Of a stretch of DNA of 64,000 bases, positions 32,781-40,630 are shown one piece after another. The translations under genes were made by a program, and so were the position numbers. This DNA comes from Anaerolinea sp. (GTDB lineage: Bacteria; Chloroflexota; Limnocylindria; Limnocylindrales; CSP1-4): contig PNKK01000001.1 in NCBI GenBank assembly GCA_013822395.1, positions 117,667-181,666 of the forward strand, read 5' to 3'. Position 1 is the first letter of the stretch; every line of letters begins with the position of its first letter. A model generated the notes under the pieces. It worked only from the letters and a program-made list of their open reading frames with translations, was not told where the DNA came from and did not search any database.

Positions 32781-33887
32781 GTGCTCACCCTTGACACGAT
32801 CCGTCGAGCGCCCAAGGCGCTCCTCCACGACCATCTCGACGGTGGCCTCCGCCCCACGACGATCGTCGACCTGGCGGCCGAGTACGGCTACAAGGGGCTG
32901 CCGACGACCGATCCCGATGCATTGGCGGCCTGGATCCGGCGCGGCGCCGACCGGAAGTCGCTCGAGCTCTACCTCGAGACGTTCGTCCACACCGTGGGTG
33001 TGCTCCAGGAGCGCGACGCGATCATCCGGGTCGCGGCTGAGTGCGTCGAGGACCTGGCCGCGGACGGGGTCGTGTATGCGGAGGTCCGCTACGCGCCGGA
33101 GCTGTCGACGGAGCGAGGGCTGACGCTCGACGAGGTCATCGAGGCGAACCTCGAAGGGTTCCGGATCGGGGCGGCGCGGGCGGCCGTCGCCGGCCACCCG
33201 ATCACGATGAAGGTCCTCGTGACGGCGATGCGCCAGGCGGCGCGATCGGTCGAGGTCGCCGAGGCGGCGATCCGCTGGCGGGACGCGGGCGTCGTCGGCT
33301 TCGACATCGCCGGCCCGGAGGCCGGCTACCGCCCGACCCGGCATCTCGAGGCGTTCGACCGGATCCGCCATGAGAACTTCCACATCACGATCCACGCCGG
33401 CGAGTCGTTCGGGCTGCCGTCGATCTGGGAGGCGCTCCAGTTCTGCGGCGCGGAGCGCCTCGGGCACGGGGTCCGGATCGTCGACGACATCACCGTGGAA
33501 CCGGACGGGACGGTCCGCCTGGGGCGGCTCGCCGCGTTCGTTCGCGACCGCCGCGTCCCGCTCGAGATGTGCCCGACCTCAAACGTCCATTCCGGGGCCG
33601 CGCCGTCCGTCGCCGAGCACCCGATCGATCTCCTGCGCCGCCTCCGTTTCCGGGTGACGTTGAACACGGACAACCGGCTCATGTCGAACGTCTCGATGTC
33701 GTCCGAGTTCGCCGCGCTGGACGAGGCCTTCGGGATCGGCCTCGGCGAGATGGAGTGGCTGACGCTCAATACGTTGAAGTCCGCGTTCGCGCCATTCGAT
33801 GAGCGCCTCGTCCTGATCAATGAGGTCGTCAAGCCCGGCTACGCTCATCTCCGGGCGGAGTCGTCAAGGGTGGTCGCCGCGAGCTGA
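32781..33887 (+). CDS. add: Adenosine deaminase
   Basis: Zinc hydrolase converting adenosine (or deoxyadenosine) to inosine in purine salvage. The GTG at 32781 is fixed by GGAGGA at 32770-32775. The 368-residue product shows every metal and catalytic element: [10 protein letters not shown] (residues 16-25, H-x-H), TIHAGESFG (about 207-215), HGVRIVDD (about 230-237) and LNTDNRLMS (about 294-302). The length and order fit Add rather than adenine deaminase, although some homologues prefer aminodeoxyfutalosine. The gene stands alone, convergent with the small XRE gene. Confidence 0.93.
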   Translation: MLTLDTIRRAPKALLHDHLDGGLRPTTIVDLAAEYGYKGLPTTDPDALAAWIRRGADRKSLELYLETFVHTVGVLQERDAIIRVAAECVEDLAADGVVYAEVRYAPELSTERGLTLDEVIEANLEGFRIGAARAAVAGHPITMKVLVTAMRQAARSVEVAEAAIRWRDAGVVGFDIAGPEAGYRPTRHLEAFDRIRHENFHITIHAGESFGLPSIWEALQFCGAERLGHGVRIVDDITVEPDGTVRLGRLAAFVRDRRVPLEMCPTSNVHSGAAPSVAEHPIDLLRRLRFRVTLNTDNRLMSNVSMSSEFAALDEAFGIGLGEMEWLTLNTLKSAFAPFDERLVLINEVVKPGYAHLRAESSRVVAAS

Positions 33888-34030
33888 TCGCTCTCGCTCG
33901 TCATAGGAGGCGGGCCTGGCGGTCGCCGGGGCTCGCCGTTCATGACCGGAATCCTGCCCGCGCGGGGAAGACGTTCCCGACATTACTCTCGGTGTCATGT
34001 CGACGGGCGGTCTGGCTGCTGGGCCGTCGG

Positions 34031-34321
34031 TCAGGTCCTCGGCGCCGATCGGCCGCGCGTTGGTGGGGGTGGGCCGTCGGGGAACACGAAGCCCGGGCAT
34101 GCCTCCATGACGCCCACGATTCGGGCGAGCGTCCGGAACCGGACGCCCTGCGTGGTCCCGGTCTCGAGGCGCGAAATCACGGATTGCGAGACGCCGACCC
34201 AGAGGCTCAGCTCAACTTGTGTCATGCCGAGGCGGATGCGACCGGCCCGGATCCCTGCGCCGATGATCACGCGTCCGAGCGCGGACGCCTCGTCCTTGTC
34301 GAGGTCACCCCAGGGGCTCAT
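34031..34321 (-). CDS. Small XRE-family helix-turn-helix regulator
   Basis: A 96-residue DNA-binding protein. The Cro/C1-type helix-turn-helix spans about residues 20-75: IRAGRIRLGMTQVELSLWVG, then VSQSVISRLETGTTQGVRFR, then TLARIVGVME. There is no effector domain or membrane segment. TAGCCT lies 6 nt before the ATG, the spacing of a -10 on a leaderless transcript. A three-unit 67-bp hairpin repeat begins 83 bp upstream, between this gene and argG. Whether the protein binds those repeats is unknown. Confidence 0.85.
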   Translation of the reverse strand: MSPWGDLDKDEASALGRVIIGAGIRAGRIRLGMTQVELSLWVGVSQSVISRLETGTTQGVRFRTLARIVGVMEACPGFVFPDGPPPPTRGRSAPRT

Positions 34322-34403
34322 GGCCCCAGGCTATCGGCGCCCGCTCATCCGGGCGTTCTCGGCCACGTATCGGACGCTCACCTCGATCACCGAAACGGTA
34401 CGC

Positions 34404-34582
34404 CCGGTATGCCACCGACAGTCATCCGAAACCGAGGACGATCCTCGGGTCTCCAGATCCCCGATTCCCCCCGGTATGCCACCGACAGTCATCCGAAACC
34501 GAGGACGATCCTCGGGTCTCCAGATCCCCGATTCCCCCCGGTATGCCACCGACAGTCATCCGAAACCGAGGACGATCCTCGG
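34404..34582. repeat. 67-bp tandem repeat with an internal hairpin, 2.7 copies
   Basis: Two perfect full units (34404-34470, 34471-34537) and a third whose first 45 bp match (34538-34582). Each contains the perfect inverted repeat CCGAGGACGATCCTCGG (7-bp arms, 3-nt loop). On the argG strand each hairpin is followed by TTTCGG, so the array could be a triple terminator after argG (stop at 34613). It also lies upstream of the XRE gene and could be an operator array. Confidence 0.92.
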
Positions 34583-34612
34583 ATCCAGATTCCGGTCATA
34601 TCGGGATACCAC

Positions 34613-35899
34613 TCAGCGCACGCCGGAGGTCTCAGGGTCCTGGATCGTCGCCGGTAGGCCTTCGAGGAGCGGCGGTGTCCACGCCCAGGCGGCGCCGTGG
34701 TGCTTCCCGACGGCGCCGTGCCGGGCCGCCTCCACCCGTAGTGGCAAGCCGAAGATCTCGATGAAGCCGACCGCCGACGCGTGGTCGAACGCATCGCCCT
34801 CGTCGTACGTGGCGAGATTCTTGTCGTACAGCGACAGCGGCGACCGGCGTCCGGCCACCACGGCGGACCCGTGATCCAGTCGTATTCGGACCTCGCCCGA
34901 GACGACCCGCTGTGAGGAGGCCACGTAGCCGCGCAGGTCACGATGCAGGGCGGAGAACCAGAGACCGTCGTAGGTCAGTTGGGCATGCTCGTCGGCGACG
35001 AGCCGGTTGAACCGCAGGGTGTCCTTCGAGAGCGTGAGCCCCTCCAGGGCTCGGTGCGCGGCATGGAGGATCGTGGCGGCCGGTGCCTCGTAGATCTCGC
35101 GGCTCTTGATCCCCACGAGGCGGTCCTCGACGTGGTCGATGCGACCGACGCCGTGGGCGCCGCCCAGCGCGTGCAGCCGCTCGACGATCTCGACGGGCGC
35201 GAGGAACTCCCCGTCGAGCGCGACCGGGACCCCGCCCTCGAACGTGATCGTCACCTCGACCGGATCCGGCGCCGCAGCCGGATCGACCGTCCACTCGTAG
35301 GCATCGGCCGGCGGGCTAACCCACGGGTCCTCGAGGACCCCGGTCTCGCACGAGCGGCCCCACAGGTTGACGTCGATCGAGTAGGGCGACGCCTTCGTGA
35401 TCGGGATCTCGATCCCGCGCTCGGTGGCGTAGTCGATCTCCTGGTCGCGCGTCAGGCCCATCCCGACCCGCATCGGCGCGACGACCGTCAGTCCGGGATC
35501 CAGGGCATGGACGGCGACATCGAACCGGACCTGGTCGTTGCCCTTGCCGGTGCAGCCGTGGGCGACCGCGTCGGCGCCCTCCTTCTGGGCCACTTCGACC
35601 AGCAGCTGGGCGATCAGCGGCCGCGCCAGCGCGGTCGCAAGGGGATAGGCGCCCTGGTACAGCGCGTTCGCCTGGAGGTGCGGCCAGACGAAATCGGTGA
35701 CGAAGCGCTCGCGGGCGTCAACGACGTACGCCCGCGAGGCGCCCGCCGAGATCGCGCGACGCTCGACACCCTGGCGGAGCGACCCGCCACCGACGTCCAC
35801 GGTGAGCGTCACGACCTCGACGTCGTGCTGCTCCTTCAGCCAGGCGACGGCCACGGACGTGTCCAGCCCGCCGGAGTAGGCGAGCACGACCTTGTTCAT
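34613..35899 (-). CDS. argG: Argininosuccinate synthase
   Basis: ATP-dependent ligation of citrulline and aspartate, the penultimate arginine step. The 428-residue product begins with the PP-loop VVLAYSGGLDTSVAVAWL (residues 4-21), then HGCTGKGNDQVRFD (about 119-132), the second family signature, and SPYSIDVNLWGRSCETG (about 184-200). The ATG at 35899 overlaps the argR stop by 4 nt. It is the last gene of argCJBRG, followed by the hairpin array. Confidence 0.97.
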   Translation of the reverse strand: MNKVVLAYSGGLDTSVAVAWLKEQHDVEVVTLTVDVGGGSLRQGVERRAISAGASRAYVVDARERFVTDFVWPHLQANALYQGAYPLATALARPLIAQLLVEVAQKEGADAVAHGCTGKGNDQVRFDVAVHALDPGLTVVAPMRVGMGLTRDQEIDYATERGIEIPITKASPYSIDVNLWGRSCETGVLEDPWVSPPADAYEWTVDPAAAPDPVEVTITFEGGVPVALDGEFLAPVEIVERLHALGGAHGVGRIDHVEDRLVGIKSREIYEAPAATILHAAHRALEGLTLSKDTLRFNRLVADEHAQLTYDGLWFSALHRDLRGYVASSQRVVSGEVRIRLDHGSAVVAGRRSPLSLYDKNLATYDEGDAFDHASAVGFIEIFGLPLRVEAARHGAVGKHHGAAWAWTPPLLEGLPATIQDPETSGVR

Positions 35900-36432
35900 C
35901 GGCGTTCCTCCCGGCCGGCGCCCGGGTGGACCCCGGCGACCGGCGACTGCAATGCGGTGAAGCGGGCGAGCCAGCGTTCCAGGGCGGGCTCGTCCGCGAA
36001 CAGAACGATGAGCGTGTTGTCGCCGGCGACGGTCCCAACCTGCTCGGTGAGCGTCGACTCGTCGATCGCCTGGGCGATGACGCTGGCGGTGCCCGGACTG
36101 CCGGTCAGGACGAGGACGAGGCCGCTCCGGCCGACGGTCACGGGGATGTCCGCGAGGATCCTCCGGAGTCGATCGTCGGTGCCGGCGGCGGGCCGAGGGA
36201 GGTCGTCCGCGAGGACATAGACGTGGCGCTCGCCGCGCCAGGCCTTCGCGAGGCCGAGCTCGGCGATGTCGCGGGAGACAGTGGCCTGCGTGACCGCGAA
36301 CCCGCGGGCCGCGAGCCGGTCGGCGAGCTCCAGCTGGCTGGCGATCGACTCCCGGGCCACGATCTCGCGGATCGTCCGCTGCCGGTCGCGCTTCGCCGTG
36401 GGCGGGGCGCCGGGCAGCGTGGCGGTTCTCAT
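35896..36432 (-). CDS. argR: Arginine repressor
   Basis: A 178-residue ArgR. The N-terminal winged helix contains RQRTIREIVARESIASQLEL (about residues 17-36) and the recognition stretch VTQATVSRDIAELGLAKA (about 47-64). The C-terminal arginine-binding oligomerisation domain shows the GTVAGDNTLIVLF motif (about 133-145), with the Gly-x-Asp-x-x arginine contacts. Embedded between argB and argG with ATGA overlaps on both sides. Its probable operator is the paired site upstream of argC at 39869-39902. Confidence 0.95.
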   Translation of the reverse strand: MRTATLPGAPPTAKRDRQRTIREIVARESIASQLELADRLAARGFAVTQATVSRDIAELGLAKAWRGERHVYVLADDLPRPAAGTDDRLRRILADIPVTVGRSGLVLVLTGSPGTASVIAQAIDESTLTEQVGTVAGDNTLIVLFADEPALERWLARFTALQSPVAGVHPGAGREERR

Positions 36433-37217
36433 GCCGCGCCCACCCGCGCCGATCTCGAGGCGGTGAGCCTCGTCCCGAACGTGGGGTCGTCGAGGGCCCG
36501 GGCCAGGGCGTGCTCGGCCGAGGCATCGGCGATGATCGCCTCGCTGCCCTCCCAGGCAAGCGCCCCGAGGGCTGCCCGGACCTTGGGGACCATCCCCCCG
36601 GCGATGACCCCGTTCTCGATGAGGGCCTCGGCCTCGGGCGCCGTCAGCGAGTCGATCCTTCGGCCCGTCGCGTCGCGAACCCCGTCGACATCGGTCAGGA
36701 GGACGAGCTGGCGTGCCCCGATCCCGGCCGCGATCCCCGCCGCGACGTCGTCGGCGTTGACATTGCAGACGATCCCGTGCTCGTCGCGGGCGAGCGGCGC
36801 CACGACCGGCACCTGGCCGGCGACCATGAGCGCGTCGAGGAGATCCCGTCGCAGCCCGACCACGCGCGCCACGAACCCGAGATCCTCGATCCGCTCAGCG
36901 ATGAGGAGGCCGCCGTCCACGCCGGACAGTCCGACCGCGTCGACGCCGAGCGCGCGAAGCCCGGACACGAGCTCGCTGTTGATGACGCCCCGGAGAACCG
37001 CCGCGGCGACTTCGAGCGACGCGGCGTCCGTGACCCGGAGCCCGCCCCGGAACTGCGACACGACGCCCATCCGGTCCAGCCACTCGGTGAGGCGCTTGCC
37101 TCCGCCATGGACGAGGATCACCGGGCGCCGGCGGGCGAGCGCGGCGACCTCCGCGAGGATGTGCTCCTGATCCGCGATGGTCGTACCACCGAGCTTGATG
37201 ACCACGGTCTCGCTCAT
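36429..37217 (-). CDS. argB: Acetylglutamate kinase
   Basis: Phosphorylates N-acetylglutamate, second step of the acetylated arginine pathway. The 262-residue amino-acid-kinase-fold protein has VIKLGGTTI (residues 6-14), VHGGGKRLTEWL (about 36-47), the NVNADDVAAGIAAGIGA segment (about 148-164) and LLTDVDGV (about 170-177). There is no N-terminal arginine-sensing helix, so feedback-insensitive kinetics are possible. The ATG lies 136 bp after the argJ stop, in a gap rich in GAGCGAGC repeats. Confidence 0.95.
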   Translation of the reverse strand: MSETVVIKLGGTTIADQEHILAEVAALARRRPVILVHGGGKRLTEWLDRMGVVSQFRGGLRVTDAASLEVAAAVLRGVINSELVSGLRALGVDAVGLSGVDGGLLIAERIEDLGFVARVVGLRRDLLDALMVAGQVPVVAPLARDEHGIVCNVNADDVAAGIAAGIGARQLVLLTDVDGVRDATGRRIDSLTAPEAEALIENGVIAGGMVPKVRAALGALAWEGSEAIIADASAEHALARALDDPTFGTRLTASRSARVGAA

Positions 37218-37353
37218 TGGTCGCCGCCCTGGCGGCCGATGCCGGCGTTGCCGCCTGCGCGTGCTCGCTCACGCACGTTCGAGTGCGCTCGCTCGCATGC
37301 TCGGCGTCGCCTTGGTCTCGGCGCGCCATGCCGGCGAGGTGCGGCTCGAAGCG

Positions 37354-38706
37354 TCATGTTGTGTACTCCGAGTTCTCACGCACATACGCTTCGGTGAGGT
37401 CGCATCCGAAGGCCTCGCCGTATCCGGTCCCGAGGCCGAGGTCCAGGCGGATCGTGATCTCCGGCGCATCCATCGCGGCCCGTGTCGCCGCCCGATCGAA
37501 CGGCTGCGGGCCGCCCGCGGCCCCGTCGAAGACGAGGTGGCCGGCGATCGCGATCCGGAGACGATCCGGGTCCACGACGGCGGGCGTGCCCGCCCGCGTG
37601 GTGGCGGAAGTCCGATCGATCCCCGCGGCTTCGAGGACCGCGGCGTCGGCGAGCCTCGCGTTGCCCGCGGCCCCCGCGATCCGCCCCCAGTTCGGGTCCT
37701 TCCCATGCACGGCCGCCTTCACCAGGCTGCTCGCGACGACGGCGCGGGCAACGGCGCGGGCATCGGCATCGTCCGCGGCGCCCGTGACCTGGCAGGTCAG
37801 CAGACACGTCGCGCCCTCGCCGTCTGCCGCCTGCTGGCGGGCAAGGTCTCGGGCGACGGCCTCAATCGCCAGGGCAAGCGTGGCCGCGGACGGGGTGCCG
37901 GCGATAACCGGTGACGCGCCGGAGGCGCCCGAGGCGAGGAGGAGGACCGTGTCGTTCGTGCTCGTGTCGCCGTCGATCGTGAGCTGGTTCCAGGTTCTGG
38001 CCGCGGCCGGACGAAGGATCGCAGCGAGGAGCTCGGGCGAGGCTGCCGCGTCCGTGAGGATGACGGACAGCATCGTCGCCATCCGCGGATGGATCATGCC
38101 GACGCCCTTCGCCATGCCGCTGACGTGGACGTCGTGGAGCGTCCCGTCCGGACCCGGCAGGCTCAGGGTCACAGTGGCGAGCTTCGTCGTCGAATCGGTC
38201 GTCCGGAGGGCCGTCGCGGCCGCCTCGAATCCGTTGCCGGTGGCCGCAAGCTCGGGGACGAGTGCGTCGATACCTGCGGCGACCCGGTCGAGCGGCAGGC
38301 GGGTCCCGATGACACCGGTGGACAGATGCAGGACCTCGCCCTCGCCGATTCCCAACGCGCCGGCGACCAGCTCACCCACGCGAACCTGATCCGCGTCGCC
38401 CGCCGCGCCTGTGGCCGCGTTCGCGCAGCCGCTCGTGGAGACGATCGCTCGCGCCCAGCCGCGCGAGGCCGCGAGCGCTGCCTGCGACCGGCGAACCGGA
38501 GCCGCCGCGAACGTGTTGGGCGTGAAGACCGCGGCCGCGGCAGCGGGGCCGCCGACGGTGGCGAGGAGCGCGAGGTCCGGCCGTCCGCTCGCCTTGATCC
38601 CGGCGGCGCGCCCGCCGGCGAGGAACCCGGCGGGGATGCGGGCGCGCCGCTCCACCGCCGGCAGGGTCGGCGAAGCGGGCAATCGGACGTCGAACTCGGT
38701 CGTCAT
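37354..38706 (-). CDS. argJ: Bifunctional ornithine acetyltransferase/N-acetylglutamate synthase
   Basis: Transfers acetyl from N-acetylornithine to glutamate, closing the acetyl cycle. The 450-residue precursor self-cleaves before the Thr of MATML (T211) in KGVGMIHPRMATML; the position usually Ser-Gly in KGSGMI is Val-Gly here. Other landmarks are STSGCANAATG (about 90-100) and NTFAAAPV (64-71). The C-terminus YGEAFGCDLTEAYVRENSEY is the standard family ending. A dedicated argA is therefore not needed. It lies 13 nt downstream of argC. Confidence 0.96.
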   Translation of the reverse strand: MTTEFDVRLPASPTLPAVERRARIPAGFLAGGRAAGIKASGRPDLALLATVGGPAAAAAVFTPNTFAAAPVRRSQAALAASRGWARAIVSTSGCANAATGAAGDADQVRVGELVAGALGIGEGEVLHLSTGVIGTRLPLDRVAAGIDALVPELAATGNGFEAAATALRTTDSTTKLATVTLSLPGPDGTLHDVHVSGMAKGVGMIHPRMATMLSVILTDAAASPELLAAILRPAAARTWNQLTIDGDTSTNDTVLLLASGASGASPVIAGTPSAATLALAIEAVARDLARQQAADGEGATCLLTCQVTGAADDADARAVARAVVASSLVKAAVHGKDPNWGRIAGAAGNARLADAAVLEAAGIDRTSATTRAGTPAVVDPDRLRIAIAGHLVFDGAAGGPQPFDRAATRAAMDAPEITIRLDLGLGTGYGEAFGCDLTEAYVRENSEYTT

Positions 38707-38719
38707 GGCCGGCGCGGGC

Positions 38720-39862
38720 CTACGGGGCGAGCGGCAGGGCCCCCAGCCCCGCCGCCTCGTCCAGCCCGAAGACGAGGTTGAACGCCTGGACGCCCTGGCC
38801 GGCGGCGCCCTTCACGAGGTTGTCGATGACCGCGATCGCGATGATCCGCTGCGTCCGCTCATCGGACCGCACGAAGACGCGAACGTGATTGCTGCCGAGG
38901 ACGTGGCCCGTCGCCGGTGGCGTGTCGACGACCGTCACGAACGGCTCGTCGCCGTAGGCCTCGGCGTAGAGGGTGTCGAGCTCCGCCTGGGTGACCGGCC
39001 GCGAAGGCCGGACGTGGCAGGCAGTGAGAATGCCCCGTGTCATCGGGATGAGGTGGGGCAGGAAGTCGAGGCCGCGCACGCCGGCGGGATCCCCCGTGCC
39101 CGTGTCGCCGGCCGTGCCCGCCGCGAGCGCGCCGAGCTCCTGCTCCATTTCGGCCGTGTGACGATGGCTGAAGACGCCGTAGGCTCGGACGCTCTCGTTG
39201 ACCTCGGCGAAGAGCATCTCCGCCTTCGCTTCGCGGCCGGCGCCGCTCACGCCGCTCTTGGCATCGACGACGACGTCGGCGATGAGGCCGGCCCGCGCCA
39301 GCGGGGCGAGGGCCAGGAGCGTCGCGGTCGGATAGCAGCCCGGTGAGCCGACCAACGCCGGGGTGCCCGCCGCCCGGGCCGCGCCGGCCGCGACGAGCTC
39401 GGCGCGGTGAAGTTCCGGCAGGCCGTAGACCGCGCTTCGCAGGAGCTCGGGATGGGGATGCTGGAACCCGTACCAGCGCGGGTAGTCGGCGGCGTCCCGG
39501 AGCCGGAAGTCGGGGCCCTGATCGATGACGGTGGTCCCTCGCTGGAGGAGCTCCGGGACTCGCTGCGCCGCCGTGCCGTGCGGCAGGGCGAGGAAGACCG
39601 CATCGACCTCGCCGTCGAGCTCGCTCTCAAGCTCCAGCTCGGTCGTCGCGAGGTGCGGATGGACGCTGCCGACCGGGTCGCCTCGCCGCTCGCGGCCCGT
39701 CAGGCCCACCAGCTCGACGGCCGGATGCGCCGCGAGCAGCCGGATCAGCTCCCCGCCGACATAGCCGGTCGCGCCGATGATCCCAACCCGGACGGGCGTG
39801 GCAGGAGGCATGCCGGAACTCTCGGCCGGGGAGGGGGCGGCGCGAAGATCGGTCGGACTCAC
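38720..39862 (-). CDS. argC: N-acetyl-gamma-glutamyl-phosphate reductase
   Basis: NADPH-dependent reduction of acetylglutamyl phosphate to the semialdehyde. The product is about 380 residues from the GTG at 39862; a TTG at 39865 is adjacent. The Rossmann motif VGIIGATGYVGGELIRLL (about 26-43) is followed by the catalytic Cys in VGSPGCYPTA (about 172-181), then SGVSGAGREAK and FSHRHTAEME with the catalytic His. First gene of argCJBRG. The promoter overlies an ARG-box pair and predicts a start point within a few bases of the start codon, i.e. a nearly leaderless mRNA. Confidence 0.96.
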   Translation of the reverse strand: MSPTDLRAAPSPAESSGMPPATPVRVGIIGATGYVGGELIRLLAAHPAVELVGLTGRERRGDPVGSVHPHLATTELELESELDGEVDAVFLALPHGTAAQRVPELLQRGTTVIDQGPDFRLRDAADYPRWYGFQHPHPELLRSAVYGLPELHRAELVAAGAARAAGTPALVGSPGCYPTATLLALAPLARAGLIADVVVDAKSGVSGAGREAKAEMLFAEVNESVRAYGVFSHRHTAEMEQELGALAAGTAGDTGTGDPAGVRGLDFLPHLIPMTRGILTACHVRPSRPVTQAELDTLYAEAYGDEPFVTVVDTPPATGHVLGSNHVRVFVRSDERTQRIIAIAVIDNLVKGAAGQGVQAFNLVFGLDEAAGLGALPLAP

Positions 39863-39868
39863 CAAGGA

Positions 39869-39903
39869 CGCATGACTATACAGGTCAATGCATAGTCATG
39901 CAA
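39869..39903 (-). promoter_or_regulatory. argC promoter overlapped by paired ARG-box-like operator
   Basis: On the minus strand TTGCAT (39898-39903) and TATAGT (39875-39880) are spaced 17 bp. Two inverted 14-bp sites lie on top of them: TGCATAGTCATGCA (39889-39902, plus strand) and TGTATAGTCATGCG (39869-39882, minus strand). They share 12 of 14 bases and have centres 20 bp apart. TGCAT...ATGCA matches the ArgR box style of high-GC Gram-positives, and a spacing near 21 bp is typical for ArgR pairs. Confidence 0.75.
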
Positions 39904-39969
39904 GATGGGCTTCCCCGAGCCTGGACCCCTCGTCGCGGCCAGCCTCCAACCGGGCGGGCGCCGGTTGCG

Positions 39970-40461
39970 TCAGGCCACGATGTCGGGGCGGCGGTACGGG
40001 CCGGTGACGATGACCTCGCCCTCGGCAACGAACCCCTCCGGACCCGTTCGCCGAACGAGGTAGCGATGGTGCACCTCGGTGGCGCCCGCGGAGAGCATGG
40101 CGTTCACGGGGCAGTACTTGGTGGCCGACAGCTCGATGCACCGACGGATCGCCGCCTCGTCGACGGCGGGCCCCTCGACCTCGTGGGTCACGTCGACGCG
40201 GGTGAGGACCTGCGGGTACTCCGAGCGCTGTTCGCCCCGGACGTGGATCGCGTAACGGTCGATGCCCTGGCGCTTCTTGAGAGCGATCGACACGACGTCC
40301 ATCGCGCTGCACGCCGCGAGCGCCACGGTCACCGTCTCCATCGGGCTCAGTTCGCCGGTGTCCGCCGCGTTGCCCCAGGCGAAGGTGCGGCCGGTGCCGG
40401 TGGTGGCGGTGAAGCGGTTGCCGCCCTCGTGGACGAGCGTGGCGGAACGGATCGTGGTCAT
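39970..40461 (-). CDS. OsmC-family peroxidase-like protein
   Basis: A 163-residue OsmC/Ohr-fold protein. The two redox cysteines of the family are visible in VALAACSAMDVVSIALKKR (Cys about residue 50) and SATKYCPVNAML (Cys about residue 115). OsmC relatives reduce organic hydroperoxides with thiols; the LSPMETVTVALAACSAMD segment is the strongest signature. It is monocistronic, on the same strand as the arg block but beyond its promoter, so not part of it. The substrate and reductant are unknown. Confidence 0.9.
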   Translation of the reverse strand: MTTIRSATLVHEGGNRFTATTGTGRTFAWGNAADTGELSPMETVTVALAACSAMDVVSIALKKRQGIDRYAIHVRGEQRSEYPQVLTRVDVTHEVEGPAVDEAAIRRCIELSATKYCPVNAMLSAGATEVHHRYLVRRTGPEGFVAEGEVIVTGPYRRPDIVA

Positions 40462-40630
40462 GGCAGGCAGCGTGTCCTTCGGTCGAGAGTTGGCGACCCG
40501 AACGATCGTACTGCGCGCCGGGGATCGACGGGATCGAGGGTGGAATCGCGAAAGCTCCCTCGTGGCTCGATCGGGGCGAGATCGCGGGCGCCGCGGCGCT
40601 CGTGACAGATCGCGATCGGCAGCGGGGAGA

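Noticed and set aside
34404..34582. CRISPR-like repeated units
   Set aside because: The 67-bp units are directly abutting with no unique spacers and no cas genes nearby; this is a tandem repeat.
37218..37353. Separate regulatory site between argJ and argB
   Set aside because: GAGCGAGC repeats and a short GCGTG...CACGC hairpin are visible, but there is no ARG-box-like palindrome or convincing promoter.
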